NCBI RefSeq assembly: GCF_004379255.2
Contig: NC_056052.1
Location: 13,796,589 to 13,860,588 of the forward strand
Length of the DNA stretch: 64,000 bases
Reading direction: 5' to 3'
Source of the DNA: Salvia splendens
Lineage: Eukaryota; Streptophyta; Magnoliopsida; Lamiales; Lamiaceae
A model generated the notes under the pieces. The model had not been told where the DNA came from, ran no database searches, and was given only the letters and a program-made list of their open reading frames with translations. The number at the start of each line of letters is the position of its first letter. The first letter of the stretch is position 1. Below are positions 41,941 to 54,793 of this stretch, piece after piece. The translations under genes were made by a program, and so were the position numbers.

Positions 41941-44900
41941 AGGCCAATCGAATTCCTTAGCCAGTTCCAAACCATGGTGTAAGGCCATAAGCTCGGCTTC
42001 AAGGGCCGACTGTACGGCAAGGGGTGTGGCAAGGGCTGCAAGCAACTTACCGTCAGAGTCCCGGACGACCCCTCCCCCTCCGGCTCTTTCGGTTTCCGTG
42101 TTATATGCCCCATCCGTATTAACTTTAATCCATGGTTGGTCAGGGGGTTTCCATTTAATCACCATGGGCCGTGGCCTTTCTATTCGTGCGTCGGCCCGGC
42201 TCGGGATGATGATTGTGGGCTGAACTCCTTTCCAGTGCTTTGGCTTAAGCTGTCCGTTGGCCATGCTATTCCGAATAAACATTTGAACCTGCCACACTAC
42301 ATTGTACGACTTGAATTGGACCTGATGGTCTCAGCTTCTGTTTCTTTCGGCCCAAAGAAACCGGAGAATGAGGTAAGGAATGACATAGCTCAGGTGTCTC
42401 TTATTTTGTTGTTGCGTCCTACTGGCCCATACTACGAGCCTCTCCGGGATTGTGTCGTTGATCCGCAATTGTGGAGAGGGGCCCAAAAACCAATCATCAA
42501 ACTCCTTCCAAACATTGGCCGCCCCACATCCTTGGATGAAAAGGTGCTGAAGTGACTCCGTGTTCGGGCAGCGAGGGCAACATTGACACTTGGACGCCAG
42601 CTCTATTCTTCGCCACTGGAGCTTCGAGTCAACCGGAACCCGGTTCGAGAGGAGGAGCCGGTAGAAAATGGCTATGGACTTAGTAAGGCCCGTCTTCCAG
42701 ATATCAGCGAGGCCTTGGATAATTGGCCGGTGTGACCGGATAGTCTCCCATGTAGTGGATAGCGAGAAGTCTCCAAGGCTGGAGAGGGACCATCTCGGCA
42801 CATCATCATCCCCCGACATGATCGGACTCCCGAGGATTTGAGTAACTACTTGTTGTGATAATCCGACCTGGTTTTGCAGCAGTTGAAGTCGTGGCTCGTC
42901 CCAAGATCCAGCCCTAATGAAGTCCACAACCAGAGCCTTGGGGTCGCCCCTGTCATCTAAGCAATGGTCTTGGAGGGGCATATCTTTGATCCACACATCA
43001 TCCCAAAAATAGATCTGCCCCCGTCCCACCATCCATCGAATAAACGGTTGTGCTTGAGCCCGGGCTTTTAGAAGCCTTTTCCAGATTGGGCTGTGCCTCC
43101 CGGAGGGTGTAGCTGCAAGGGGCGAGACAGAGTGGCAATACTTAGCCAACAAGTACTTGGCCCACAATGAGTTTTGCTCGTGAAAACGCCACCAAAGTTT
43201 GATATTACATGCGCGCAACACTTCCTTTGTTTTCCGGACACCAAGTCCTCCTTCTGCAACGGGAAGGCAAATCTGATCCCAGCTGGTCCAATGAGTTTTC
43301 CTCCTATCATTAGAGGCTCCCCAGAAAAACCTCGCTAGCTGCTGGTCCAACTGTTTGAGAGTTCCTCCCGTGGGCTCGATTGCTAGAAACATATGAAGTG
43401 GGACCGTTTCAAGAGTGCTTTTGATAAGGGTGAGCCTCCCACCTAATGAAAGATGCCGATGCGCCCACCCCGAGATCCGTCTAGCAATTTTCTCCCGGAG
43501 AAACATGAACATATCCGTACGTTTGTGCCCTCGGTAAATAGGGACACCCAAGTAGAGGAAAGGAAAGGTACCTCGGGAGAAGCCTCCAGCGACTTGGATT
43601 TGGTCCGCCTAGCCTTTGTGTTCCTCGGCAATGTAGAACCTACTTTTAGAGAGATTGATCAACTGTCCCGAGACCCCCACGTATTCATCAAGGCATCTTC
43701 TAAGTTTTCGAAGGGAGTCCCCAGCTGCTTGGGTGAAAATGATTATATCGTCGGCATAAGCTAGGTGGCTTATCTCCATGCATCGGCGGGAGGCTTTGAA
43801 GGTCATGTCTCTCTGTCCCAGGATGGCCTTGTCGACGGCCCTGGACAAGTACTCGGCGGCGATCACAAAGAGGGCCGGAGAGATAGGATCACCTTGCCTT
43901 TTGAAGAAGCCCGTGGGTGCGCCATTAATTAAGACCGAGAACCAACATGATCCAATGCACCTCTCTATCATCGAGACCCAACCCTCCGGGAAGCCCATGC
44001 GCCGAAGAATCCTAAGGAGGAAGAGCCACACATCATATGCCTTGGCCATGTCAATCTTGATCGCGACATTGGGGGAAGGGGAGCACCGTGGTAGCTCATG
44101 GAACATCTCTTGTGCAAGGAGGGCATTGTCGTTCAAGAGTCGGCCCTTCACAAAGCCGCTCTGATTTGGTGAGATAACCTCCTTGAGAAGCAAAGTAAGT
44201 CTCTTCGTTAGGATCTTAGTAATGACCTTGTTAATCACGTTGCAGAGGCTAATTGGCCGGTAGTCACCCCATGTTTTCGGGGATGGCTTTTTGGGAATAA
44301 GGACGATGCTTGTGGATGTAACACTCATGGGTAAGAAGGCCCCCTGGAAGAATTGTGTGATCGCCTCGACCACATCCGGCCCCACACATCCCCAACAAGA
44401 TTGGTAAAAGGTCGCCGTGAGTCCATCTGGGCCTGGGGCGCTGTTTCCTGAAATGTCAAAGATGGCTCGTCTAACCTCCTCGGTATCGGGTGGGTTGGAG
44501 AGTCTCTCCGTGCAGGCCGAGGGTGGGAGTTGTCGGATGATCTCAAGGTCGGGCTCCGCTAACTCCAATGATTCGAGCGCAAGGAGGTTCTGATAGAATT
44601 CAACCGCCGAGTTCTTAATCTCCTCCTCTTGTGTAAGCTCGCACCCATTAGCCATGATTTTATGAATGCGCATCCGGATCCTTTTCTGTTTTACCCAACT
44701 TTGATAGAACCTTGTATTTTTGTCTCCCTCCGCAAGCCATCGGAGCGTTGCTTTCTGCCTCCAAAAGTCCTCTTCCATTTTGAGAAGGAGGATGTAATTA
44801 GCAATGAGTTTGTTGATCTCCGTCCTATTCCCCGATGTCGGCCTATCCTCAAAATCCTTTTGGGCCGAGGCAATGTCCTCCATCATTTTAATATTCGCGT

Positions 44901-45641
44901 GGATATTCCCAAAAACATCTTTATTCCAACTCTTCAATGCTTTCTTCGCTCTAGCCAATTTGATTTGAAGGTTGAGCAGGCCCCCGGCCTCTGTTGGTTG
45001 CGTCCACACTTGGTGGATCAGATCCAAAAAGCTTTCATGTCTTGTACACATATTTTGAAACCGAAAAGATCTACCTCCATGGTTTGTGCGCGGGAGCGTG
45101 CACTTGACAAGGATTGGGCCATGATCCGAGGCAACACGGGGGTAGATTCGTCACCCTCGTGGTCTCAAAGGCGCTAGCCCATGACTCACTCAGCAAAGCC
45201 CTATCCAACCTCTCAAATAAGCCATTCTTGGCCCAAGTGAAATCTGCTCCATCAAAACCCGGGTCTAGGAGTCGACAATCTTCAATGGCCTCCGCAAAGT
45301 CGATCATCTCGGCCTGCCGATTTGTTTCGCTACCGTCCCTCTCTCTAGACGACAAGATGGTGTTGAAGTCGCCCCCAATAAGCCAAGGGAGCCCCTCCTC
45401 AAGATGGGCGATATCTTTCATTTTCTCCCATAGTGGGTACCTGTCGGCCTTAGAACACTTTGCATAGACCGCCGATAGGGCAATGTGGTTAGCCAAGCAG
45501 GGAGATGTGAAGGAGCCATGTAGGATTTGGTCCGAATCATCCTTGATCACAAAGTCAGCCCCTTCCTCCACAAAAATCCATATTTTGGGTCGTCGCGTTA
45601 GCGATTCCCCTAGCGTTCCAAAACAAAATGTTGCAAGACAT
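41941..45641 (-). pseudogene. LINE1 ORF2: endonuclease (deleted core), RT, zf-RVT, RNase H start
   Basis: The ATG at 45641 starts an APE-type endonuclease reading FWNARGIAN. About 150 bases that include the catalytic Glu region are then missing, compared with LINE3. The endonuclease rest is at 45571-45071. A frameshift near 45140 leads to the RT frame (45051-43609) with the active-site YADD near 43755. Thumb and zf-RVT follow (43551-42331), and RNase H begins at 42297 and is cut at 41940. It cannot make active protein. Confidence 0.85.
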
Positions 45642-45643
45642 AA

Positions 45644-48596
45644 TTAACAAGGGAGAACCGTACCCGGCAGGCATGAAGGGCCTCCTTGGAATACAATCAT
45701 TTGGTGTTTTCCGTGTGCTTGCTTCGCGCCAGCCTTGGGGTTTAGGGATTGGTCTCCACCTCCCTCATCGCCCTCGGTCATGACCATCGCCGCATGTTCG
45801 AGGTTCTCGAACTCCTCACCCACAAAATCATCATCAGCCATTAACGAGTAGTATTGGTTTGCGCTAAGAAGATCTCTCTCCTGGTGGGCATCCCGACCCC
45901 TCGGCACGGAATGTCGCGCCGAGCCTCGCATCCCCCCTCGTTTCGACGTGAAGTCACCCCTTCTCCAGGCAACTTTTCCCTTCGAGCATTCGAGGAAGCA
46001 ATCGTCCCGTGAGGAGGGTCCAGAAAATGGCACCCTAGGATGGGAGAGGGTCGTGCTTCCCCTCCTATCGATGGGGTTGATGGCGCCCGAGCCACTTTCA
46101 TGACCTCCTCGGAGATCACCCATAATATCCGGCCCTAGCCACTCGTGGTCATCGTCATTCTCTGCCATTGGGGTGGCCTTAATTAGGGTAAGCTCTCCAC
46201 TGATTTCTTCTTGGCGATTCCCATTATTAGAGTTGCCATTTTGCCTCGCCTGTCCTTGCTTTCCTTTCGTGGGTTGCTGTCCGTTTTGCGGTTGTTTGGA
46301 TGCCCCAACATTGTAGTTCTTTCTCGGTGGTCGCACCCCTTTCCCGGCAGCGTAGCATACTTCACTTCTATGGCCCACGTGTTTGCATTCATGGCAATAA
46401 GGAGGGATTTTATCCCACTTAACTTGCTGCACCAATTCTCGTCCGCAAATATCCAAAATTATTTCCTCGGGAGGTGGCTTGGTGATATCAATCTCGATAC
46501 AAATACGGGCACAAAATAGACGGGCCTTGTTGGCCGTAGCACGGTCCAGTTGGATCGGATTACCGAGGAGCTTCCCGATGGCAAATAAGGCCGCTTGATC
46601 ATAGAGATGTATCGGGAGGCCGATAAAGTTGCACCAAATGGCCGCAATGGGTGACTCACAATACGCATCGAAATCCGGAGACCATTTGAAGACCTTTGGG
46701 GCCGCTTAGGAGTCGAGCATAATCCGTAATATCCTCAAATTGAACAAGAATATGCTTGGCATTATTATATTTCCACGAGAAACCACGACAAAATTTTGAG
46801 GTAGATGCAAAGCCAATGTTCGGGATGTTCTCGGGGACGAAGACTTGTGGCCCATCAGTGTGTGGAGTTCCCCGGAGCAAATCCGCCATGGTTTTTGGAG
46901 TATGATTGTGTCCCGAGTTAGTCGCGCCATAGCCGGCCTGGTTCGGGTCATGCAAATTATTGTTCGATGCCCAACCTGATTTGGCCGAGGAGTCTCGGCT
47001 CGGTTGCCCAGGGCTGACTCATGGCGTCTCCAGCAACGGCCCCATCGTGTGAGGACCCGACGGCCCCGCGCAAGGAACATGAGAGGTGTCGGCCTAGCCC
47101 TCGTGCGTGCCTTTCGTCGCTGCTGAAATGCTCGGCATATTCGAGTCACCCGCGACACCCGACGAGCCCGCCAAGCTTGTAGCTACCGCGACGCCCGGCG
47201 CACACGGCATATCCGAGATGCCCGCGACACCCGACGCACCCGCCATACCCGATACGTCCGAGACGCCCGAGACGCCCATCATACCCGATACGTCCGAGAC
47301 GCCCGCCATCCCCGATACGCCCGAGGCTTAGCCGGTCTTACCATTAGTCGGTCCCGTGTTCGCCAGTCTAGATCCCCTCTCGAAGTTCTCCCGGAGCTTT
47401 GATGTTCTACCCTTTTCCAACGGCGGGAAGACTTCCACGGGCGGGACATAACCTCTCGGGTGCTTTATCATTATCGGTTCGACCTCCATTGGCAACGCAA
47501 TGCAAGGGGTCCCGTTAGGTGGCCCCACCTCCGGTTGGCCACCGGCGAGGAGCGGTTGGGCGGATAAGGTGTCAAGCATGTCGGCCGAGTTCAAAGCGGC
47601 CAGCTGGAATAACTCGTCTCTTTGCTGGTGCGTTGGGTAGTCAACGAACTCTACATCACGTGATGTACCAAGAGGGGAAGGTGCCAACCCACTTTCCAAA
47701 GGGAGATTTGTCTTCATTTCCATTTTCGGCGAGGAGACATTACCAATTTCCAAAAGTGAGTTTGTTCCTTTTTCCACTTCGGTTATGTTGACTAGCGCAC
47801 CCTCCAAGGCGTCCTTTGCAGCACATGGGTCTTGTATACTCGGTTGGTAAGGGACAAAGAAGCTTTCCAAAGGTAGTTTTGTTCCTTTATCCATTTCTGG
47901 TAACTTAGCTCTCCCAACCCCCAATGGGCCTTGGGAGTCACGTGTGCCAACGGTAAGCAATTGGGGATCAAGCAAGGGCATGTCTCCACTCGAACCAACG
48001 GTCGACAAGACGCCACTGGAGCCTTGGCCAGAAAATGGGGCCTCGGCAGTTGCATCACTCGAACCATGAGCAAGAATGTGCGTTACCTCCCCCTCGTCGT
48101 GGCTGAAGAAAGAGCCACCAGTCTCAGGGAGAGCCAACTCCTTGTCGCGACGTGGGCTCAGAGGAAAGATGGCTGTCCTGCAACGTGGGGTCTCCGGACC
48201 GGGGCTATTTTCAACGCCGAAGGATAGTTTTTTCCGCAGCTGTTTATCTTCCAGGAGAGGGGATGGTACGAATCGTTTCCGGCCATTCCCTTTGGTAGGA
48301 GGGGCCGGCGTATGTTTCCTTAGCTTGCATCGGGACTTAGCTGCCTTAACTCTTAAGGCTTTAGTCGACTGGGTGAGAGGAGTGTCTTCGGAGTACCGGA
48401 ACACCATTTGTTGGTCCGAGAGCTCTTTCGCATTCTCAGTCTCAAGGTCGGGATCCGGAGGGGGTCCGGCATGGCCGGAGGCTGGTAAGGGGTCGAGGCA
48501 CGGAGGCGGTTCTGAAAGAGGGGCGCGAGCGTGAGACGGCAAAGGGCCGGGAACCAACGAAGGAGATGACCGGGAGGTGGTGGGAAACGGCTGCAC
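45644..48596 (-). pseudogene. LINE1 ORF1, broken by stops and a frameshift
   Basis: One frame runs from 48596 to 46656 but is interrupted by stops at 47328, 47094 and near 47020. A second frame (about 46695-45644) is open. The first part is Pro-rich, then a Gly/Val/Ser repeat at 47094-47309, then the DUF4283-like start. The frame changes near 46700, where several codons are missing. The second part holds the rest of that domain and a CX2CX4HX4C zinc knuckle near 46330-46400. The stop (45646-45644) is two bases from the ORF2 ATG (45641), so termination-reinitiation is likely in the ancestor. The true start is uncertain. Confidence 0.75.
47094..47327 (-). repeat. Short tandem repeat inside LINE1 ORF1
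   Basis: Degenerate units built on GGCGTCTCGGACGTATCGGG encode runs of Gly-Val-Ser-Asp-Val-Ser-Gly-Met in frame with ORF1. No equivalent is seen in the ORF1-only copies. It probably grew by slippage after insertion. Confidence 0.7.
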
Positions 48597-51500
48597 ACGG
48601 GGTGTATGGAACGATGGGGCAAAAGTGGGGTGGTTCGGTGGGTGGACGGACGTGAGACGGTTCGGTGGGTGGTGGTCGGCCGTGACATGGTTCGGTGGGT
48701 GGTGGTCGGACGTGAGATGTTTAGGGGAGGGTGAAATCTAGAGAGAAGGAGGAGCTTCTCTCTCTAAACTTAATTTTTAGGATTGAAATGCGCCGGGTAC
48801 GAAACCTCACTGTTAATTATATCCATTAACTTCATGTTTTGGAACGTTAGGGGTATTGCGAATGCGCCAACCCAAAACGTTTTAAAAAGATTAATTGAGT
48901 CTCATAATGTTCATTTTATTGCAATAATGGAGCCACTCACAAGGCTAAACCCGGAGAGATTCTCTAGAGCACTGGGGCTGGTCTTCAAAGGCTCAAATAC
49001 TAATGGAAAAATTTAGATTTTTGTCGAAGAGGGTGCAAACTTCATTGTAGAGGATGATTCAGACCAGGCGCTACACGGCCGCTTCTCATCCCCGCGCCTT
49101 GTAAGCCACATTTCCGTCTCGGCCATCTACGCCAAGTGTACAAGGACGGATAGACAACACCTTTGGGATAAGATGACGGAAATCTCGGTCCTCACCAATG
49201 GAACTCCTTGGATCGTCAGCGGGGACTTTAACACTATTCTGTCCCCACAAGAGAGAGTCGGTAGCGACACCAACCGACAAGTGGAGATGATTGACTTTAA
49301 CACTATTCGATGGATCGGCCTACACATGAGAAAAGAATGGACTCTTGGAGAGGCTTGATAGAACCTTGGTGAGCGACGCATGGCCACAGATCTTTGAGGC
49401 GACAAGAGTCACTAACCTACCACGTGTCTCATCGGACCATGGCCCGATTTTGTCTAGATGCAGAGGTGCTAGCCGGCACACCGGAAGAAAGGCCTTCAGA
49501 TTCCAAAACATGTGGATCCGCCATGAAAGTTTTTTGGATCTTGTACATGATGCCCAACCTACCGAGACCGAGGGCCAACTTAACCTCCAGATCAAGCTTG
49601 CGAGAACCAAGAAGATACTCAAGCAGTGGAATAGAGAAGTATTCGGGAACATACACGCCAATGTCAAGGAAATGGAGGACAATGTGGCCGCGGCCCAGTG
49701 TGAGTTCGAGACAAATCCTTCGGCCGAGAATAGATCCTTGGTGAACAAGCACATTGCTAACTACATCCTCCTCCTCAAAATGGAGGAAAACTACTGGCGC
49801 CAGAAAGCGGCTCTCCGGTGGCTCGCGGATGGAGACAAGAACACGAGATTCTACCAAAGTTGGGTTAAACAGAAGAGGATCCGGTTACTCATCCATAGGA
49901 TCTCTGTGAATGGACTTGAAGTCACGGGTGAAGAAGAGATCAAGAGCTCGGTAGTAGACTTCTTTAAAAACCAACTTGCCCCCACATCCCCGATCCTTGC
50001 AGAACCGGATCTTAACTTGATCCATCAACTCCCACCCTCGGATCAACTAAGGGACCTCCCTAAGCCACCAGCTGAGGATGAAATTAAGCGAACTGTGTTT
50101 GATATATCCGGAAATAGAGCGCCAGGACCGGATGGCTTCCCGGCCACCTTCTATCAATCGTGTTGGGATATTGTTGGACAAGACGTGGTGAAGGTGGTGA
50201 GACAGTTTTTACTTGGGGCGTTCCTTCCCCGGAGCATCCCGACAACGAGCATTTTCCTCATCCCCAAGAAGCTCACGCCCGAAACGTGAGGGGGACTATC
50301 GCCCCATCAGCTTGTGCAATGTGATCAACAAAATCATCACAAAAATCATCACAAAAGGTTAACCCCATTCCCCCCCAAGTCATTGCCCCGAACTAAAGTG
50401 GGTTCGTGAAAGGACGGCTTCTAAAGGACAATGTGCTCCTCGCCCAAGAGATGTTCCACGAATTGCCAAGATTTGAGCCCGCCCCGAATGGTGCCCTCAA
50501 AATGACATGGCTAAGGCTTATGACCGCATCCAGTGGCCGTTCCTCATCAAGATCCTATGACAGATGGGATTCCCGGAGGCATGGATCTCCATAATTGAAA
50601 GATGTATTGGCACATACTGGTTCTCGGTGCTAATTAATGGTGCCCCCTCGGGTTTCTTCAAATCTACCTGAGGCCTTCGACAGGGCCACCCCATATCCGA
50701 GGCTTTGTTCGTGATTGCGGCGGAGTACCTATCAAGGGCGATTGATAAGCTGATATTGGGACACAAAGATATGGCATTTAAGGCGACTCGGTACTGCATG
50801 GAGATAAGTCACCTAGCCTATGCCGACGATATCATCATCTTCACACAAGCGGCTACGACTTCCCTTAGGCGTTTAAGGTCTTGCCTGGAAGACTATGCGG
50901 AGGTTTCAGGCCAAAAAATCAACCTCGCCAAGAGTAATTTCTATATCGCCAAGATACATGATGAGTGGGTAACCTCAATTCAGTTGGAAGGAGGATTCAC
51001 ACGAGGTACCTCTCCTTTCCTATACTTGGGCGTCCCCATTTATCGAGGTGTTAAGCGAACCGACATGTTCATGTTTCTTCGGGACAAAGTTGCATCAAGG
51101 ATTTCCGGATGGGCCCATAGGCACCTCTCTTTCGGGGGATGGCTAACGCTCATTTAGAGTAATTTAGAAGCGGTGCCAATCCACATCTTTCAAGCCATCA
51201 AACCAACAGCCGGTGCTCTCAAACAGCTTGATCAACAACTGGCCAGGTTCTTTTGGGAATCCTCAAACGAAAAGAAAGGGACACATTGGATCGGGTGGGA
51301 TCAAATCTTCCTTCCCACCGCCGAGGGAGGCCTTGGCATCCGCAAGTCCAAGGAGGTACTAAGATCCTTCAATATCATATTATGGTGGAGATTCCAGGAA
51401 CAAAATTCACTCTGGGCGAAGTACATAATGGCCAAGTATTGTAGCACGGTTTCACCGCTTGCGGCTAGGCCTTCGGGATGGAATAGCTCAACATGGAAAA

Positions 51501-51859
51501 GGCTCATGAAACTTCGGGCCCAAGCACAGCCGCACATTCGGTGGGTGGTGGGGCACGACAAGATTTTTTTTTGGGACGATATTTGGCTCGATGAAAGAGG
51601 ATGCTCGAAGGACCTGGTTGGAGACTTCATCCCAAACGGACAATGGTATGAACCCAATCTCCACTCCTTCATGCCCAAGCCGGACTCTCACAACGAGCTA
51701 TCAAGCAAATCCTTGACACACAAATCGTATCCGGTGAACCGGACACCCCAAGATGGAGCCTCTCCCGGCTCGGGGACTTCTCTGTTGCCACGACATGGGA
51801 GACCATCCGAACTCAGAGGCCTATCATCCAGGACTTGGATGACATCTAGAAGGCTGGCC

Positions 51860-52510
51860 TTTTTTTTTAAAACACCTTATCGGTGGAGGGTTCGAGGGTC
51901 CCTCATCCTTATACATCCAACAATTTCAGTTACAGTTCTCGGTTACAAATGATCTTAATCGAAGCCAAAATACAAAACTATTACAACCAACTCAAGAACA
52001 AAAGCTATCAAATGCAACTCACAAACATCAAACTTGGCTCTAAGCACTTAAGAGTAGGTCGGGGTCGTGTCATGGCTGGCTCGACACCTGCATACTCTAT
52101 GGTGATCAATTAAGTCTCTCCATCTTCACGAACGCGGATATTCGGGGGCCCCCTTCTGCTCCAATCGGACAATATCTGTAATGGCCTCCGGCACATCTTG
52201 TTCGGACCAGGTTTGGCTGCAGATCATGTCCGTACCCATCTTCGCGAGTAAGTCGGCCGCCTTGTTGCCTTCCCGATGGATGAAAGTTGTTCGGAGGGTG
52301 AGCCTGCGCTTTAGCAAGGCAATGTGCGCCATGGCGTGGCGAGTATGGGCAGGGCCCCATTGTGCCCCTTTGATAAGGTTAATGGCTTGCTCGGCATCCG
52401 ACTCGAGCCAAATTGGTTTCGCAAGGGCCTCGGCCATCTTTAATCCATGCTGTATAGCAAGCAGCTCGGCCTCGAGGTGGTGATTGTGCTTCGAGGGGTA
52501 AGGCATAAGC
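51860..52510 (-). mobile_element. 5'-truncated LINE tail inserted in LINE3, minus strand
   Basis: A T-run at 51860-51868 marks the 3' end. The next bases (AACACCTTATCGGTGGAGG) match, inverted, the 3' end of LINE3 at 53715-53735. The element ends within RNase H at about 52510, as is usual when reverse transcription stops early. It interrupts the zf-RVT of LINE3. No clear target duplication was found. Confidence 0.8.
52126..52506 (-). pseudogene. LINE RNase H domain fragment
   Basis: 126 residues on the minus strand with LEAELLAI, ESDAEQAI and NKAADLLAK, which carry the Glu and Asp residues of an RNase H fold, and a normal end. It has no start of its own because the element is truncated. Confidence 0.8.
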
Positions 52511-53759
52511 CAGTATTTGTTTGGAGGCTGCTATCTAACTGAATCCCAGTCGATACAAAGCTTCAATAGAGGAAGATGGAGATGGCATCTAAATGCCAAT
52601 GCTGCCCACACAGGCCAAGTATTAAGTCACCCCAACACCTTTTTATACAAGGTTCTGGGGCAACCAAAGTGTGGAGAGAATTTGACGCCTGGTTCGAAGG
52701 GTCCTCACCCGCAATCCGGATCAACGATACCATCCCAGAAAGACTTGTGGCCTGGTAGCGAAGAAGCCAGCAGCCAAGCAAAAAACATCTTAGCCATACC
52801 ATGCCATACCTCATTATGTGGTTCTTGTGGGCAGAGCGAAACAGAAGCCGTCACCAAATGGTCCAATTCAAGCCGTACAACGTGGTCCGGCAGGTACAAA
52901 CTTTTATCTGAAATTGCATGACTAATGGGAGCATAAAGCAGAAACAATTGAAAGGCGTGAAACTCCACATGAAAATACCAATCGAAGCCGATACAAGGGT
53001 CCCGAGGCCACTCGCCATGTCGATCAAAAGACAACCCCCGGACGGATCATAGATAAAAGTCAACACGGATGGTGCGTTTTTGCACACATTGGGCAAGGCC
53101 GGAGGGGGAGGAGTTGTCCGAGACTCCACGGGGAAGATGATATCCGCCTTCGCAATACCACTTGATGCACACTATGCCCTGGAGGCCGAGCTTAAGGTAA
53201 TTCACCTTGGCTTGGTCTTGGAAAAGGAGTGTAATCGACCAATATGGCTCGAGGTGGATTCCGAGCAAGCGCTCAATCTCCTCAACGGTGCAATTTGGGG
53301 GCTGCCTCATGTTAGACACGAAGTGGCACGGATGGTTGTCTTCAAACGCCAAATTCACTTCCGTGCATCCTTTATCCATCGTGAAGGTAACAAGGTGGCT
53401 GACTTCCTTACAAAAATGGGTGCCGAGAAGAGTGAATACCACCACATGACCATCGATACAGCACCACAGCTACTGAAGGCCATGGTCCGCATGGAGGAAT
53501 TGGGGATCCCTAATATCCGAGTCTGAGGGGACGACCCTACCTAGAATAGTTGTTCGTTTGTTTTGTATTTTGGATGGAGTAGGATGAGGTCCGAACCATG
53601 TTGGATCGGACCGCTTACTACTCTCGTAGCTTTTTGTCGAAACACCACTTTGGGTTGTGGCCATGATATATAATTCTCTTATTCTGAAATATAGGGATGA
53701 GGGACCCACGAACCCTCCACCGTGAAGGTGTTTGATTAAAAAAAAGAAGAAGAACGTTT

Positions 53760-54215
53760 GTGCTTGATTTTTGTGGATGTAAAATGGATGAATTATTTTG
53801 TGGTTATTTGCAATTCTGTGAAATTTTACATGTTTATATTATTGGTGTTTATTCTCAGCTTAAACGAAAGATGATTACTACTTGGGAGATTTATTATGCG
53901 ATACTTAGTTCGAGGAAGCATGATTCTGAATTATATAAGGGATTGAAAAATAGACTTGATGTTGACCTCTTGGTCAATGACTTGAAGTTGGTTCTCAGTG
54001 AGGACCGTCCTCCTACATTCCATTTACAAGATGAGGACAAGGAATTGCACGCTCGGTGGCATACTGCGGATTGTCATCTCAAGGGGTTTCTGTTGTCCAC
54101 TATTGGCAATGCCCTTGAGAGGTTTGACGAACCCAATAGGCCATTGATCAACAAGCCCAAGTGGTTTGAAGAAGTGTCCTCCAAGGCAAGAGCTGGACTT
54201 GCTGTGAAGCATTAA
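53760..54215 (+). CDS. Unrecognised 151-residue frame
   Basis: The frame lies between the tail of LINE3 and the 5' LTR of the Tekay-like element. It uses a non-ATG start in the first codons; the first clear ATG is a few residues in. The product is mostly charged and helical from residue 38 on, with a hydrophobic first 30 residues. I recognise no motif. It may be a leftover of a host gene or of another element. Confidence 0.3.
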   Translation: MLDFCGCKMDELFCGYLQFCEILHVYIIGVYSQLKRKMITTWEIYYAILSSRKHDSELYKGLKNRLDVDLLVNDLKLVLSEDRPPTFHLQDEDKELHARWHTADCHLKGFLLSTIGNALERFDEPNRPLINKPKWFEEVSSKARAGLAVKH

Positions 54216-54793
54216 AGGAGTGAAGTATTGGAAGGGGCCCATGACATGGGCAAGTATGTCCTAGTCATGCATGGCTACTTCCATGAACTTCTGTTGTCGG
54301 GGGTGGGGGGGAGGGGGAATTGACCCAGAAACCCTGTAGCACCCCGAAAATTTGCGACTTATTTTTATTTTATTAATGAGGATGTTGATTGGGAAATTCA
54401 ATTATGAAATTTAATTTCTATGTGATTGAGTTAATTATGCGAAAATAGTTGTTGTGAGTTATGTGAGATGATGTGATTTAATTTCCAATGTGTGAATTAA
54501 ATTAAGTTGGATCATGCATAATCATTCTAGCCACTTTATTGGAATTTTCGGCCACTCCAAATTATTGGAAATGATATTATTTATCTTGGATTTAACTAAT
54601 TTTTTGGGATATTTATCCAAATTAAATCCAAACCAAATTATCTCTATGTTATTCTACATGATTTTCCACCCATTGTGCACTCCTTGAGAATTTTCGAATT
54701 CTCCTATTAATTAGGAGAATGAATTATTTTATAGATTAAATTGGTATCTTGTTTATTCATTCCTTCAATTAAAATCCAATTAAATCTTACCAT

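Larger units (their letters stand above)
41941..48765 (-). mobile_element. LINE1, L1-type LINE with ORF1 and ORF2, minus strand
   Basis: Starts near 48765 with GAGAGAAGCTCC, a 5' word shared with the ORF1-only elements, and carries ORF1 then ORF2. It is cut at 41940 within RNase H where LINE2 sequence begins. The domain set (DUF4283-like ORF1, APE endonuclease, RT, zf-RVT, RNase H) is that of plant L1 elements. Confidence 0.85.
48838..53526 (+). pseudogene. LINE3 ORF2: endonuclease, RT, zf-RVT, RNase H, multiply broken
   Basis: Endonuclease starts at FWNVRGIAN, with its initiating ATG changed to ATA. A TGG-to-TAG stop lies at 49014, and the endonuclease end is deleted near 49300. The RT frame runs 49345-50289, breaks near 50289, 50520 and 51157, and keeps YADD near 50820. 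zf-RVT is split by the insertion at 51860 and resumes at about 52520. RNase H (53080-53526) has an open frame with Glu and two Asp residues in the expected places. In plant L1s this domain helps remove RNA from the cDNA hybrid. Confidence 0.85.
48790..53754 (+). mobile_element. LINE3, 5'-truncated L1-type LINE, plus strand
   Basis: Begins at the ORF1/ORF2 boundary (CCGGGTAC, homologous to LINE1 near 45660) and ends with a poly-A-type tail at 53738-53754 after a GGTGTTTGATT word. It lies head-to-head with LINE1, with about 25 bases between them. A different LINE tail is inserted at 51860-52510. Confidence 0.85.

Noticed and set aside
47107..47331. 74-residue plus frame of Pro-Asp-Thr repeats
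   Set aside because: Mirror of the ORF1 repeat on the minus strand and not an independent gene.
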